Source: Aphelenchoides besseyi
Lineage: Eukaryota; Nematoda; Chromadorea; Rhabditida; Aphelenchoididae
Assembly: GCA_024699855.1 (NCBI GenBank)
Contig: JAMPIQ010000002.1
Coordinates: 17,050,001 to 17,114,000 of the forward strand
Direction of reading: 5' to 3'
Length of the DNA: 64,000 bases
Of this stretch, positions 48,926 to 59,190 are shown in pieces. The notes under the pieces were generated by a model. It worked only from the letters and a program-made list of their open reading frames with translations. It had not been told where the DNA came from and made no database searches. A program made the translations under genes and the position numbers. Within the stretch, counting starts at the first letter, position 1; the number at the start of each line of letters is the position of its first letter.

Positions 48926-49384
48926 GAATCGAATAAAATCTTTGCCCCTTTCCTCCTATACACAACCGGTCCCCATCAATTGTACCTTTTCGTCCGTAAT
49001 TTATTTGTTTCAATAAATCGATAATAGTTGAAAATTGCACAGTTTAAATGGTTAGAAAGGCCTCGAGATTCAAATCACAAGTTTTCTTGACTGCCAAAAC
49101 AGACGGATAGTTTTTTACTTTCGAATTGGACTATAGGTGTTCAGCAGCAGAATTGGAAATATTAGTTATTAACATTAAACTTGTCAAGAGCTCTGACCAT
49201 CTTCAATAGCTATTCTGTCATGGTTTTTCTTAAAAGTACGATATGGAGTCATAAAAACTTAATTATCATCCGAGAATTTGTTTATTTTTATCTATTGGCA
49301 ACCAGAGATTTCATACTCGCTTTTATTCACGTCCGTTTGCTAGTCATCAGCGCACTCGTTCGTATCATCGAGGTCGTCAACAAC
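48926..49384. other. Unassigned DNA
   Basis: Non-coding by eye. Some words, such as GATTTCA...TCACGTCCGTTT near 49,305, recall the 38.6/57.8-kb repeat family but are diverged. Confidence 0.3.
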
Positions 49385-49510
49385 ACGTGGCACACGCTTC
49401 TACAGCCATTGGTTCTTGAGTTACAGTCGATGGAAGTTCGAATTTTGGACATTCATTTTCGGGCTAAGATCTCAAAGTTGACATCGTTGTTTGTTGTTAT
49501 TTCGACTCAT
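49385..49510 (+). repeat. Partial third copy of the 1.3-kb repeat (tail end)
   Basis: CACGCTTCTACAG, GTTACAGTCGATGGAA and TTTTGGACATT match 59,118-59,240 in order, with scattered changes, and also the end of copy A. Only the terminal part of the repeat is recognisable here. Confidence 0.7.
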
Positions 49511-50040
49511 TCACATTATGAATAAGAGTTCATGCATCTGACAGCTGTAGAAGCAAAGTGCTATCATCGTATGACCAAAATCGTGCACTCAAATCTAAAG
49601 TTTTAGATTGACATGAGAACATGAAAGGACAACAAAACAAATGTTCAAACAAATGAAAGAAGCGATCGACATACACTCATGATCTTGCACTTGACTACGA
49701 CGATGAACGTAAAATCTGTCATTTAATTGGAATGCGTTGCTATTTTCTTGTGTACAAAATGATAATCCCGTTGAAGTGATGGAGGAAATAATCGATAATC
49801 TGACTTCAAAAAGGTCATAAACTAAACGAATAAACTCAAAATATTGTCCAATAGAATTAGAATCGACCACCAATCTACGGTCCAAGTTCACATAAGAATG
49901 TGACCTAAAGCCAACAGCTCAGTTGTTGATGTCTTGGTAAATGTGGCTGTGTTCAAAGGGACGCCGTCAATCTTCTCATTCAAAATTAAGTAGCACCCCG
50001 GGTAAAGTTTGGAGATCAAGAGACAGGCCGACTGTCATAA
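49511..50040. other. Unassigned DNA
   Basis: No coding sequence, RNA gene or repeat recognised in about 530 bases. Confidence 0.35.
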
Positions 50041-50200
50041 TGTACTTGTGATCTTTTGTCTACCGAGGGATGCCAACTACCCTCTCTATTTATATTACTG
50101 CAGGCTACGGCATCTATGGCTGCGGGTATCGTCTCCTGCAGTCACGATGGTATCATTTGGACTTTGGAGTCCAGAATGACAAGAGAACGGCATTTAATGC
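50041..50200 (+). repeat. Segment related to the antisense of the 1.3-kb repeat
   Basis: TTTTGTCTACCGAG, ATGCCAAC, CTGCGGGTA and CTCCTGCAG match in order the reverse strand of 39,060 down to about 38,950 (and the same part of copy B) at moderate identity. It directly precedes the 28S rRNA fragment. Confidence 0.6.
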
Positions 50201-50231
50201 CGGACAAGAAGGTAAATGACTGCTTGATAAT

Positions 50232-50308
50232 GCGCGGGTAAACGGCGGGAGTAACGATGACTCTTAAGGTAGCCAAATACCTCGTCATCTAGTTAGTGAC
50301 GCGCACGA
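50232..50308 (+). rRNA. 28S rRNA fragment spanning the R2/R4 target region (not a functional gene)
   Basis: GCGCGGGTAAACGGCGGG and CTTAAGGTAGCCAAAT followed by CTCGTCATCTA and TTAGTGACGCGC are the nearly invariant block of eukaryotic 28S rRNA that holds the R2, R4 and neighbouring retrotransposon target sites. Against the consensus known to me it has a handful of changes, including loss of two bases in the CTCTC just before TTAAGG. No other rRNA sequence was found in the window, so this is an isolated 77-bp piece, joined at its 3' side to the R4-like element. Confidence 0.88.
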
Positions 50309-52626
50309 ACTTGGCGAAGGGTGGAAACCCTGATGACTCTGGAAATTACCGGCCGATTGCATGTTTGAATACATGCTACAAGTTAGTAACGGCTCATCTC
50401 GCTTTTTGTTTACGGAGTCACCTTGATGCACATAACATTCTGCCTAGAGAGCAGATTTCATGTAGAAAAGGGGTGTATGGGATTGTACTCATGCGCAGGT
50501 CCTCGACCAGTGCTTGACTACTGATGCCAAATATACCAAAGCCGAAACGGCTAAGAGTAACCTCTCTGTAGCCTGGGTTGATTTCGCGAAGGCATATGAC
50601 TCGGTGCCTCATTCGTATGTGAATTATTTGTTGAAGCGTGTTAGCTTAGACCGTCGTGTTCATACACTGATTGCGGACTTGATGAAGAAGAATAAAGTAT
50701 GAGGTTCGAAGCGATGACAAAACGCACACTAGTAAGTATTTGCCTATCAAGAACGGTGTGCTGCAGGGTGATTCATTGAGTCCATTGATGTTTTGCCTTG
50801 CGGTCACGCCAATATCAAACCATCTTAATAGAAGCTTTGAGTCGGTGGAAACTGCCTATGGTAGCGTACACTCACGTGGGGCAAGTGGTGACGGGAACAG
50901 ACGCCCTCTGACCCTGCATCACTTGTTCTACATGGACGACCTGAAACTCTATAATCGAACACAGGATGGAGCAAGGAGAATGTTGGAAGAGGTCGAGAAG
51001 CTTGGCAATGCTATAGGGCTTCGACTTAATCCCAAGAAGTGTGCAATTGCTACGTCGCGACAGGTTAACCCACAACCTGGTAGTTCCACATACGAATCCA
51101 TCAAGTTGCTGGGCTCGCAGGATGTGTATAAGTATCTAGGTGCAGAGCAAGGCATTGAAGTGGCTGAAGGCGTTGCGTGGGAGCGTATCGAAGGTGTTAT
51201 GCTTAAGCGAGTAGACAAGATATTGGCTGTTGACCGGATGGCACGTCAAACTGTCGTCGATATTAACTCGGTCGTCATGCCGGTAGCTAGCTACTTGTTC
51301 GGAAACGTGTTGGTTGGGCATGGCATGTTTGCCTCCCAAATAAAGAAATGCATAGAATTCGATATGGAGTTGCGTAAGAAACTTACCGACGCCAAGTACC
51401 GGTTTAAGGTTGCGTCCGCCGCAAGAACGTACGCGGACCTCCAGATGGGCGGGTTAGGCCTGAAATCAGTTGAATTGGTGTTGTATGAGAGTGTAGTCCA
51501 AGGCTTCGCTTACATGCAGTGTCGAAACGATTTGATAACAGCATCGGGTTTGTTTCACTTCCTGCTAGCACGAAATAAACGCACGTTGACGGCTGATTTC
51601 ATTGCAATCCTAGAGAAATTCCAATTAAAAGATGTGGCATTTTCGAAAGAGCGTCGCGGTATCAGTGTAAGAGTGGAGCCGGGAGGCGATGAAGCTTGGT
51701 ACACAAATCCGACACAAGCGAGTCGGAAGGTCAAAAAGCTGATACGCAAAGAGTTTCACAAGAGGATGTTTGAGAACTGGAGCAGATTGCCGCGTGCTGG
51801 GGTAGTGATATTGCACACGATTGAAGGGAAGGAGCCGACGATTGATCTGGAGCTTTCATTTTTGTGGAATGCGAAGGGTTGTTTGTCTAAGCTCAATTAT
51901 CGAAACGTGATTGCGGTTCAGGAGATGTGTGTGCTCTGTGATGGTTCGGGTGCTGAAACAAGAAGAATCTGTCGTAGATGTAAGTTTGCGCCAGAAACCT
52001 TGCAGCACGTCGTATCGGGTTGTTCGTTCTTTCGTACTACGGTAATGATTCCTCGACACAACTCGGTATGTCGCGCTCTGTACGGTGGTTTATGTAAGCT
52101 ATATGGGATAGCATTAACGCACTACACCCAACCGATCATCACCCCAGTGAGATCTGAACGTAACACGGTTGAGATTTGGTACGATCTCCCCGTCACTACT
52201 CCTCATCCAATGAAGCACAATCGGCCAGACTTCGTTATATTTGACAAGGTGAATGGGCGTATACGGATTGTAGAAGTCGGTGTAGCGTGGCTAACTGCGT
52301 TAGACAAGATGGAAGCAGTTAAGTATCAAAAGTATGCTGTCAACTCAACTGTGAGTGATAGTGAAACGATGTCAATTCCTTATTACCCGGATGAGAATAA
52401 CTTGAGAAAGGTGGTGTCGGATATCTATGCTAAAGACTGCCCAGGTGGGGTGACTGTGATTCCGATACTTATCGGTACCTGCGGTGAAGTCAAAGCGAAT
52501 GTATTATCGAACTTGAAAGAGTTAGGCTTCCCGACCCGCACTGCGAAAGCGGTGTTGGAGCGCATGCAGCGAGCTGCAGTGCTAGGTACGAGTAGACTGG
52601 TGAGAGCTCATTTGAGCGTACGGTGA
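50300..52626 (+). pseudogene. R4-type non-LTR retrotransposon: reverse transcriptase plus restriction-like endonuclease, frameshifted
   Basis: The RT begins with NPDDSGNYRPIACLNTCYKL directly after the 28S fragment, so the 5' part is missing. Motif A (AWVDFAKAYDSVPHSY) is in another frame, entered by a frameshift near 50,505. A second shift near 50,697 returns to the frame of GVLQGDSLSPLMF and of the active site FYMDDLKLY (about 50,930). After the thumb, a zinc knuckle CRRCKFAPETLQHVVSGC (about 51,970) precedes a restriction-like endonuclease with RPDFVIFD and IVEVGVAW (about 52,225-52,290). YMDDLKLY plus the C-terminal endonuclease is typical of the R4/Dong and related lineages. From 50,740 to the TGA at 52,626 the frame is open for 628 codons. 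The two shifts make it inactive as it stands. Confidence 0.88.
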
Positions 52627-54728
52627 TAAGCTGGAAGATAACTTGAGTTGACTCAGAACACGACTTGGAACTTAGATGCCTCTCGAAGTTGTTGTCGGTT
52701 GTTTGATGTTGAGACCCCACGATTGTGTGGGAGAAGTGAAACTGTAGTTGAGGAAGAGGAGACTAAGGGCGAGTGGCTGTGTAGCACGACCAACTCACTT
52801 CGTGTGCAGTTGGAGGCCTGTCGAAAGTTTGGTGGATCGTTGTAGTAGTTCGCTCAGCTCTTCAAAACCAATCTTACTACTATGATGTGAAGCTGAATAT
52901 AAGGATGGCCCACGTCCCACTAAATGTGGAGTGCCCGGATGCCTTAGTTCATTGGAATCGGTGAAGGGAGTAACAGAGACGTCTTGATAAAGAGAATTGG
53001 CAATAGCGACGAGGAAGGGTGTCAGATTGAGGTTGAAGGATCTGTCTACTTTGTGGTTTAATCCATGGGTTTACCCATGGCATTCTAAGCGGTTAGTCCT
53101 TAGGGACAGGTAGTGGATTTAACTACTTAAACAAAAGCTCTGTGGAGGTTGAATGTCGGTTTTGCGGCCGATAGGTGTTACCCGAGAAGCAGACAAGGTA
53201 CCCGGTGACGGGCCTTCCGCCAAAGCGTGACGAGCGCACGAATTCTCTGCCGGGGTGTACGTGTACTGGGTTGGCGCATTGAACTATGCCGGTACCTCCG
53301 TGTGGGATTTCTAAAGCGGGCGTAACGGACCGCGTAGCCGCAGGAGAACACTCCCGTTTGGGTTAACGGGAAGGATTTACAAGTGCAAGGCTGTTGGTGG
53401 TGAAAGAAGTAGGTGGAGTGAGCGTACGTTTGCTGGAGCTCACGAAGCCAAACTGTGGTGCATGAGTAAATAGATCCGTTCTATGGTTTCTTGGGTCGTT
53501 GGGCGAGTGGGGCGGCAAGTTGAGTAACCCTGTCGGCGATGTAAGGAACTGATGTAGGCCGAATACTCGGAGGTGGCGCGTCCAGTGATACAGCGAAGTG
53601 GTTGTACAATTCTAATAAGCCACGCTTGACTCGTGCTGTCGGTCATGCGAACCTGAGATTGGGAATTGGTGTTGAAATAGGACGGGTGTACACTCTCGGG
53701 TGTGCGCTCGCCCTTTTCACTTTAAGACCTTTTCGTGATGGTTATTCTGGGGTGCTATACATGCTGTGTTGTTGTTGTAATAGTAGTGAGCTGGGGTGAT
53801 TGTTGTGTTGGTTGTAGAAGTAGGCCCCGTGAGAAGGAGCATGTATAGCACTCAGATGGTCGTCGCGAATAGGTTCTCAGAATTTTCAAACTTTCGTGTA
53901 TTGTATCCCACGGAGGGGCACAGAGAGTTTGGGAGTGATTCTTGATAGCTTCTGAATGGAGAATTATTGTATCTCCTATCCCCGGACTTAAAGAAATACT
54001 CGCTAAAGACGGGACGCTGACTCGGACGTTGGGCACCGTCAGGTCCCATGTCCAGTGCAAGGAGTCGGCGCTCGCAACTGCTAAAAACTCGCGAATACCT
54101 AGGGGACTGAAAGGAAAGCTAGGGAAAGGAGACCAGACGAAGAGCTACTGCACTGCGAATACTCGTTTCATTTCATTTATTTGCTCTCAACGATAGAAGA
54201 TAAAGAGACCGCGGTCTAGACGGTTTAAATCGTGACAAATTATATACGATGGAACGTGCATTGTACGTACAGATTCTCAGGTTCTTCTTCTTCTTCCGAT
54301 ACTAAGCTATTGGCACGTTGGCCATCCAGTGGGCCAGCAACGGCTTGTCACTGGGACTACTCTTTTGTCGTTTTAAAGCTAAAGCTGATTACGAAAAGCG
54401 CAAACGAAGTAAATTGAGGTGGAAAAATAGAAAACGGCTGCAAAAGCCGACTACTCTCCACCGCTGCACGAAGAGAAGTGGCGAATACTCGGTAACGAGG
54501 AAAGAGTCTGCTCCTAGTCAACCAAACCTGAAACGAGGACGACTGAAGGTTGAACCTCGAAAGGGTAAGTAGGGAACGGGCGGGATGTAGGAGCGCGAGG
54601 GACGGGCTGAGTGGCAGCAAAAATTTTTATGTTTATTAGAGGTGGGCCGCTTATAAACTCAGCCTCTTTAACGTATGATTAACTCGCAAATACCTAGATG
54701 AACATAGAACAAGAGAAGTGATGGTGAG
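52627..54728. other. Probable 3' UTR of the R4-like element and unassigned GC-richer DNA
   Basis: Composition and word use resemble the LINE upstream rather than the host genes, and no coding frame is convincing. ORFs at 53,755-54,060, 54,318-54,572 and others have no motif. I looked for the 28S sequence expected downstream of an R4 insertion site and did not find it. Confidence 0.35.
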
Positions 54729-55130
54729 TTAAGTCTCGTCACCACTGCAAATATCGAACGAAATGTTCACTGGCGCGTCAGCAGTCAACTCGGCCTTCTT
54801 AGTTGTCTGCTGCGTCGATGACTCCTCGTGATTACGTTTGCTTCTAGATGCTTGAGCTTTGAGCATTGCGAGCTCCTCCTTGAGCGCTTTGTTCTTAGCC
54901 TTGAGCTCAACTTTTTCCTGATCACAGTCATAATATCCTGATTCGGCCCGGGCGATTATCGTCTTGAGCGCCGGAATGTCCACATGGGCGGTTGAGCGAA
55001 TCAGCGACACTGCCGACATAAACTCGTGTAAGGATATGTGAGTGAGCTTAGGTTTCTCAGAGGCTTCGGCTTGATAGTGCGCGTTGCGGACGGCATTTTT
55101 CGACTTCTTCGTTTGGGCGGTGGTCGACAT
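54729..55130 (-). CDS. Putative 133-residue coiled-coil protein, unrecognised
   Basis: An intronless ORF from ATG 55,130 to the stop at 54,729. The central half (KVELKAKNKALKEELAMLKA) is a clear heptad-type coiled coil, preceded by an Ala/Ile-rich helix and followed by a basic, Ser/Thr-rich segment and an acidic end. No family is recognised. It lies between the R4-like element and the Myb-like ORFs and faces the other way, directly beside a tRNA-like sequence. A small ORF of a mobile element is as likely as a host gene. Confidence 0.35.
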   Translation of the reverse strand: MSTTAQTKKSKNAVRNAHYQAEASEKPKLTHISLHEFMSAVSLIRSTAHVDIPALKTIIARAESGYYDCDQEKVELKAKNKALKEELAMLKAQASRSKRNHEESSTQQTTKKAELTADAPVNISFDICSGDET

Positions 55131-55187
55131 CGGAGCGGGAAGTTGAGAAAGGCTGAAAACAACGATTAATACCATCCAAAGAATGGC

Positions 55188-55261
55188 CCACAAGGGATCG
55201 AGCCAAAGACGACGGGTTGACGCCGATGTGCCGACGCTCTAGCCGTTAAGCTACCTTGTGG
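55188..55261 (-). other. tRNA-like sequence (tRNA-derived relic or SINE head)
   Basis: Read on the minus strand, CCACAAGG and CCTTGTGG form an 8-bp terminal stem. TAGCTTAACGG fits an A box, with GCTT/GAGC as D stem. GGCTCGATCCC fits a B box with one change, 40-odd bases further on. The anticodon stem and T stem do not pair, so it is not a working tRNA. Confidence 0.45.
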
Positions 55262-55922
55262 ACCGAGCTGAGGATAGAACGGACCGATGGGGATCTCGCT
55301 GAGACCCCACCGTATTGTCGCGATAGGAATTCCGACAGATAGAGTTAGCTTTGTTTATGAACTTTAAGAATAGGTCAACAACAAAAATAGGGATGATTGA
55401 GATAACAAGACACTGGCGCCAAAGAACGGCCCACGCGGCCTCTTTCTTTTGTGGGCGGGTGTTTTGTGATTGATTTCGCGTTGATCGCGACAGTATTTTC
55501 GTAATATATAGTTTGTTCCTTAGGGATATCGTAAACCGGGAACTACGGGTGTAAGAGCTGGAATGCGGTAGGTCTGAGGGGAACGGGAAATGCGATACAG
55601 TATGACCGTTAGACAAACAGCGAGGACGTAGACGGGTTACGGTAGAATTGCTGTGGAATGTCTGCTATGAAATACCAATTGATTGTGAGAGTAGCAGCAT
55701 ATACGCTCATAATGCTGCTAATGCTGCAAACGGGTTATCTTAGGAGACTCGTGGACTCCTTTCGGGAGTGCTGGCATAGTGGCAAGAGTGTCCCTAGACT
55801 TCAGTCGACAGCCAGGCGTTGGGAGCCCCTCTGGCTGGGTAGCGTAATGCACTCCGGTCAGAGGCGGTGGTTAGTCTGTGCCAAGGGCCGTCTCTCGATC
55901 TAATTCGCGACTGCGGTCGAAC
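55262..55922. other. Unassigned DNA between coiled-coil ORF and Myb-like ORFs
   Basis: Contains TGAGACCCCAC at 55,300, also found near 47,550 and 52,709. An ORF at 55,658-55,903 has no motif. It may be the 5' UTR of the Myb-coding element. Confidence 0.3.
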
Positions 55923-57235
55923 ATGGATCTAAATAGCATTCATAACAACCTTATTTGTGGGGTAAATGTTGAGGATCTTCCTGACACGCGTGTTACCGAG
56001 CCCGTGAGCTCTAATGCGCAGCTAGGTCGTACTAGGAGCGTGGCTTGCCGCGCTCGGGTGAGGAAGTTACGAATCCACTAACGGAGGAGGGCCTGTCGAG
56101 TGAAAACTTGACGGAGAGCAGGTCAGAACCTTCGGGCAGACGATCGGCTCGCACTACAACCGGCAACTCGCAGGAGGAACCGAGAACTAATGCCGACGAT
56201 GGTCTAATCACTGTCGGAGGCGAAGCACAAAACCAAACGGCTTCCACAACGCTTTCGGGTGTAGGTAGTCGGTCAACTTGGTCGAATGAAGATGATCAAG
56301 TCCTGATGCGCACTGTACGCAAATACATTGTTAATGGAAATGTACAGTGGCAAGCAAATGATGGGCAAGTCGTGACAGCGTGGAAGAGGTTGCAGAGGGA
56401 GAACGTGGTCGCGTCCGTAGACCGCACTCTCAATCAGCTTCAGAAGCGTTATCGTCTAGTGAGTGAAGCTGCGAAAGAGGCTCCTCCGAGCATGGCGAAT
56501 AGTAGCATCACAGAAATAGACAGCAATACTCTACTGGGCTTGTGTAACTCTATGGTTAACCAGGGATGACAAACAGACTGGGATAGAGTTTATGCGTAGT
56601 TGGATGCTCGAACCTCACGGAACGAGCCGTCGACGAGCGTCAGGGGCAAAGCGCTCCAGATGCGAGTCAGCCGGCTCCGCAAACTACAGCCACCAGAGGA
56701 ACGGCCTCGTGTCGAACCGATACCTGGTTGTGAAAGACTCGCTGAACGACAAGTAGCTGACCTGAGACACGCTCAATATTGGTCGGTGAAAGACGATCAC
56801 ATTCTGGTCAGACTAGTCCAACGTTTTACCGCCGCGAACGAAACGGACTGGGGGTCAATCTACACGGAGTGGACCAGCAGCAGTGAAATGCAGCCGGATA
56901 AAACCACCCGTAGTCGGGATGCCTTGAAGCGCCGCTTTGCGGAACTAAAACGGGCATATTTCACTCCGCTCACGCAACCAGTTCAAGCTAGTGTTGATGC
57001 CGAGAAGGCTGGTGTAGATGAGCAGACGGTCGAGGAAGGAAACGACCACGACGTGTCGGCGCGAGATTCGGAGAGTGAACAAGTTGTGATGACCTCTCAG
57101 AGAGTCACTGCGCTTGAACCGTTGAAAGTTAAGCTCTATGGGACAGATGGATCGGGTCAACCGATCGTAGTTATCCGGCGTGAATATATTGGGTTCATGG
57201 CTGGAGAAATCCAGCGAAATCGCCATAAACGAAAC
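55923..57235 (+). pseudogene. Broken ORFs with two Myb/SANT-like modules, possibly the 5' part of an R4/NeSL-like LINE
   Basis: Three consecutive open frames are linked by frame changes near 56,050 and 56,575. The first opens at ATG 55,923 (MDLNSIHNN). The second carries a SANT-like module, RSTWSNEDDQVLMRTV...TLNQLQKRY (about 56,270-56,470). The third carries another, AQYWSVKDDHILVRLVQRF...ALKRRFAELKRAYF (about 56,775-56,965), followed by an acidic stretch. The tryptophan spacing fits Myb DNA-binding helices. R2, NeSL and related site-specific LINEs have such modules before their RT, so this may be the leading half of a relative of the element at 50,300. That is inference; no RT follows, because a transposase fragment interrupts at about 57,240. 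Confidence 0.5.
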
Positions 57236-57239
57236 CGAG

Positions 57240-57645
57240 CCCGTTTGGGCAGTGAGATGCTTTTCCGCAAATTCGCTTCTGGCGGTTTTGTGCTTGTCGG
57301 TTAGCGGAAGAATTGGATTGAGGATTTGAAAGCGGAAGTCTGCTTTGTGCAAGCGGCGGCGAATTGTCAGCCGAGAGGCCCGGAGATCGAGCGAATCCTT
57401 GATAATTCGGCTGTTCACAAGATGGTCCTGGGCAATTTCGTGTCGAACAAACTTTTTAGTGCGAAGAATGTGGTGTCGATTGAGTTTCTTCGGACGTCGA
57501 ACTTCTTGCCCGTCTTGTAGTCGTGTTCTTTGATGGCCATTCGAACCGTCCGGCGATTGTGGCGGGACTGAGCGGCTATTTCCGGGATGTTCTTTCCAGC
57601 CGCTGAAAGTCGACGAATTTTCCGTTTTTCTTGGTCGGAAAGCAA
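57240..57645 (-). mobile_element. Tc1/mariner-like transposase N-terminal fragment
   Basis: On the minus strand the first helix-turn-helix (LSDQEKRKIRRLSAAGKNIPEIA...RRTVRMAI) is followed, after a one-base frame change near 57,505, by the RPKKL motif. A second helix-turn-helix follows (LRASRLTIRRRLHKADF) and LTDKHKTARSEFAEKHL. Homology stops at about 57,240, before the DDE catalytic domain. A possible 5' intron (GTAAGT...TTTCAG) lies at about 57,647-57,705. It is a truncated relic abutting the Myb-like ORF. Confidence 0.82.
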
Positions 57646-57804
57646 CTGAAATTAAAGAGAATTTTCTAAACTACAAGATGGATGTAAAATACTTACGATG
57701 GAGAAACCAAAAATAGGTAGAAATCCAAATAATGAGTGGGCAGCAACTTTTGATCGGCAGTGTAACTACTAATTGTTGTTGTTTGTTTGAATCGAATAAA
57801 ATCT

Positions 57805-59190
57805 TTGTAATCTTCGTACCAACTAGTTTTTGCAAAGTTCAAAAAACAAAGCAGATTGACATCAAAATAGTCGTTATTCCATCCTCGCTCACACCCACGG
57901 ACACTCGCACAAAACTGAAAAGTAAAGTGAGGACGGAAACGGAACGGTCAAACGATCCGAGTAGTTGGACTAGGAGTCTGCTCTTCGATTTCTCCGCTTG
58001 GTCATCCCACGCACTAATTTCATGCACTAGTTGAAACGTGAACAGTGCATGATATTAGTGCGTTGATCGACCAGCGGAGAGAAGAACAGAGGAATGAGTA
58101 GAGAAGGAATGACTAGGAAAGGAATGAGACGATGGAGTGACTGTTTGGACTCATTTTCAGGGTTTATATGCTACTCGAATGAGACTGTCGAAGCTGCAGA
58201 AGGCGGTACCCGCAGTCAAATATGCAATGGGTACCAGTGATAGGAACTGAGAAGGCGGTTGACATCTCTCGGTAGACAAAAGAGAACAATTTTAGTAATT
58301 GATCGGCGTTCCAATCAGATTGTTTTCTCGCTTCCAGGCTTTCCTCGAGGTGATTTTGAATTTGAACGAGATTGGCAGCGTCCTTTAGAACGCAATCACC
58401 TCTACCAAGACGTCAACAATCATTGAGCTGTTGGCCCCAGGTCATATTCTTATGGAAACTTGAACAGTAGATTGTTGGCCGATTCGAATTTTATTAGACT
58501 AAATTTTAATTTTATTCGTATATTGGTCGGCAGATTTCACGTCCGTTTTCCTTAATCAGTAAATCAATTGACTCCCAATTTACATCAACTAACACTTGTA
58601 AAATGTTTACTTATTTGTGCAAATTTCAACGACGGAGATCAATTGTTATGGACAAAACAAAGTTTTCAAATTTGAGCGATTTTTGAGTGTGTTTAAGATT
58701 GTAATTCTGTTCTCGATCAACTTCAGCTTTCCAATTTCATATTATTGTAATCTTCTAAGCTCCTTAACTGGCATGCCAAATTAGAGCTCACCATTATCAA
58801 AAGGAAGAGCTGCACAAACTTTTGCAATTTTGGACGATTTTTGACAGACGGTTTGGTTTTGAAGACCTCTCATTTCTCTCTCAGTTATCCGGTGTCTACA
58901 AGTTTACGCGCGTTGAATAGCCAATTTATTGGGCTTTCTATTAAAATAATATGTGCAATGCTTGTTGCCAGAATCTCCGAGATACATCGATTTGCGCGAT
59001 GGACATGTCATAAAAGGGAATGGGGGATGTTGTGTATTTTAGCTTGTTGGGTGGTTGGATTCCGCTGATATTCACAGGGTTTAGAGTTCAGTAGTAGTTG
59101 TTGTTGTTCTGTTAATCTCACGCTTCTACAGTCACTGATTTTTGAGTTACAGTCGATGGAAATTTGAATTTTGGACATTACCTTCGCGCT
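57805..59190 (+). repeat. Copy B of the roughly 1.3-kb dispersed repeat
   Basis: Same order and orientation as 38,590-39,960. The first 900 bases are nearly identical to copy A, then the two diverge. It is preceded at about 57,765-57,800 by a LINE-tail-like stretch (TTGTTGTTGTTTG...AATCGAATAAAATC) shared with 48,905. The copies lie about 19.2 kb apart. Confidence 0.85.
57978..58089. repeat. Imperfect palindrome in repeat copy B
   Basis: The same hairpin as at 38,761-38,869; the inner 19-bp stem is unchanged and the outer right arm has a few changes (AGAGAAGAACAG). Confidence 0.82.

Noticed and set aside
53040..53400. Possible additional rRNA sequence in GC-rich DNA after the R4-like element
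   Set aside because: I compared it with conserved 28S blocks downstream of the R4 site and found no run longer than about ten bases.
55188..55261. Functional tRNA gene on the minus strand
   Set aside because: Anticodon and T stems do not pair and the spacing after the B box is too short.
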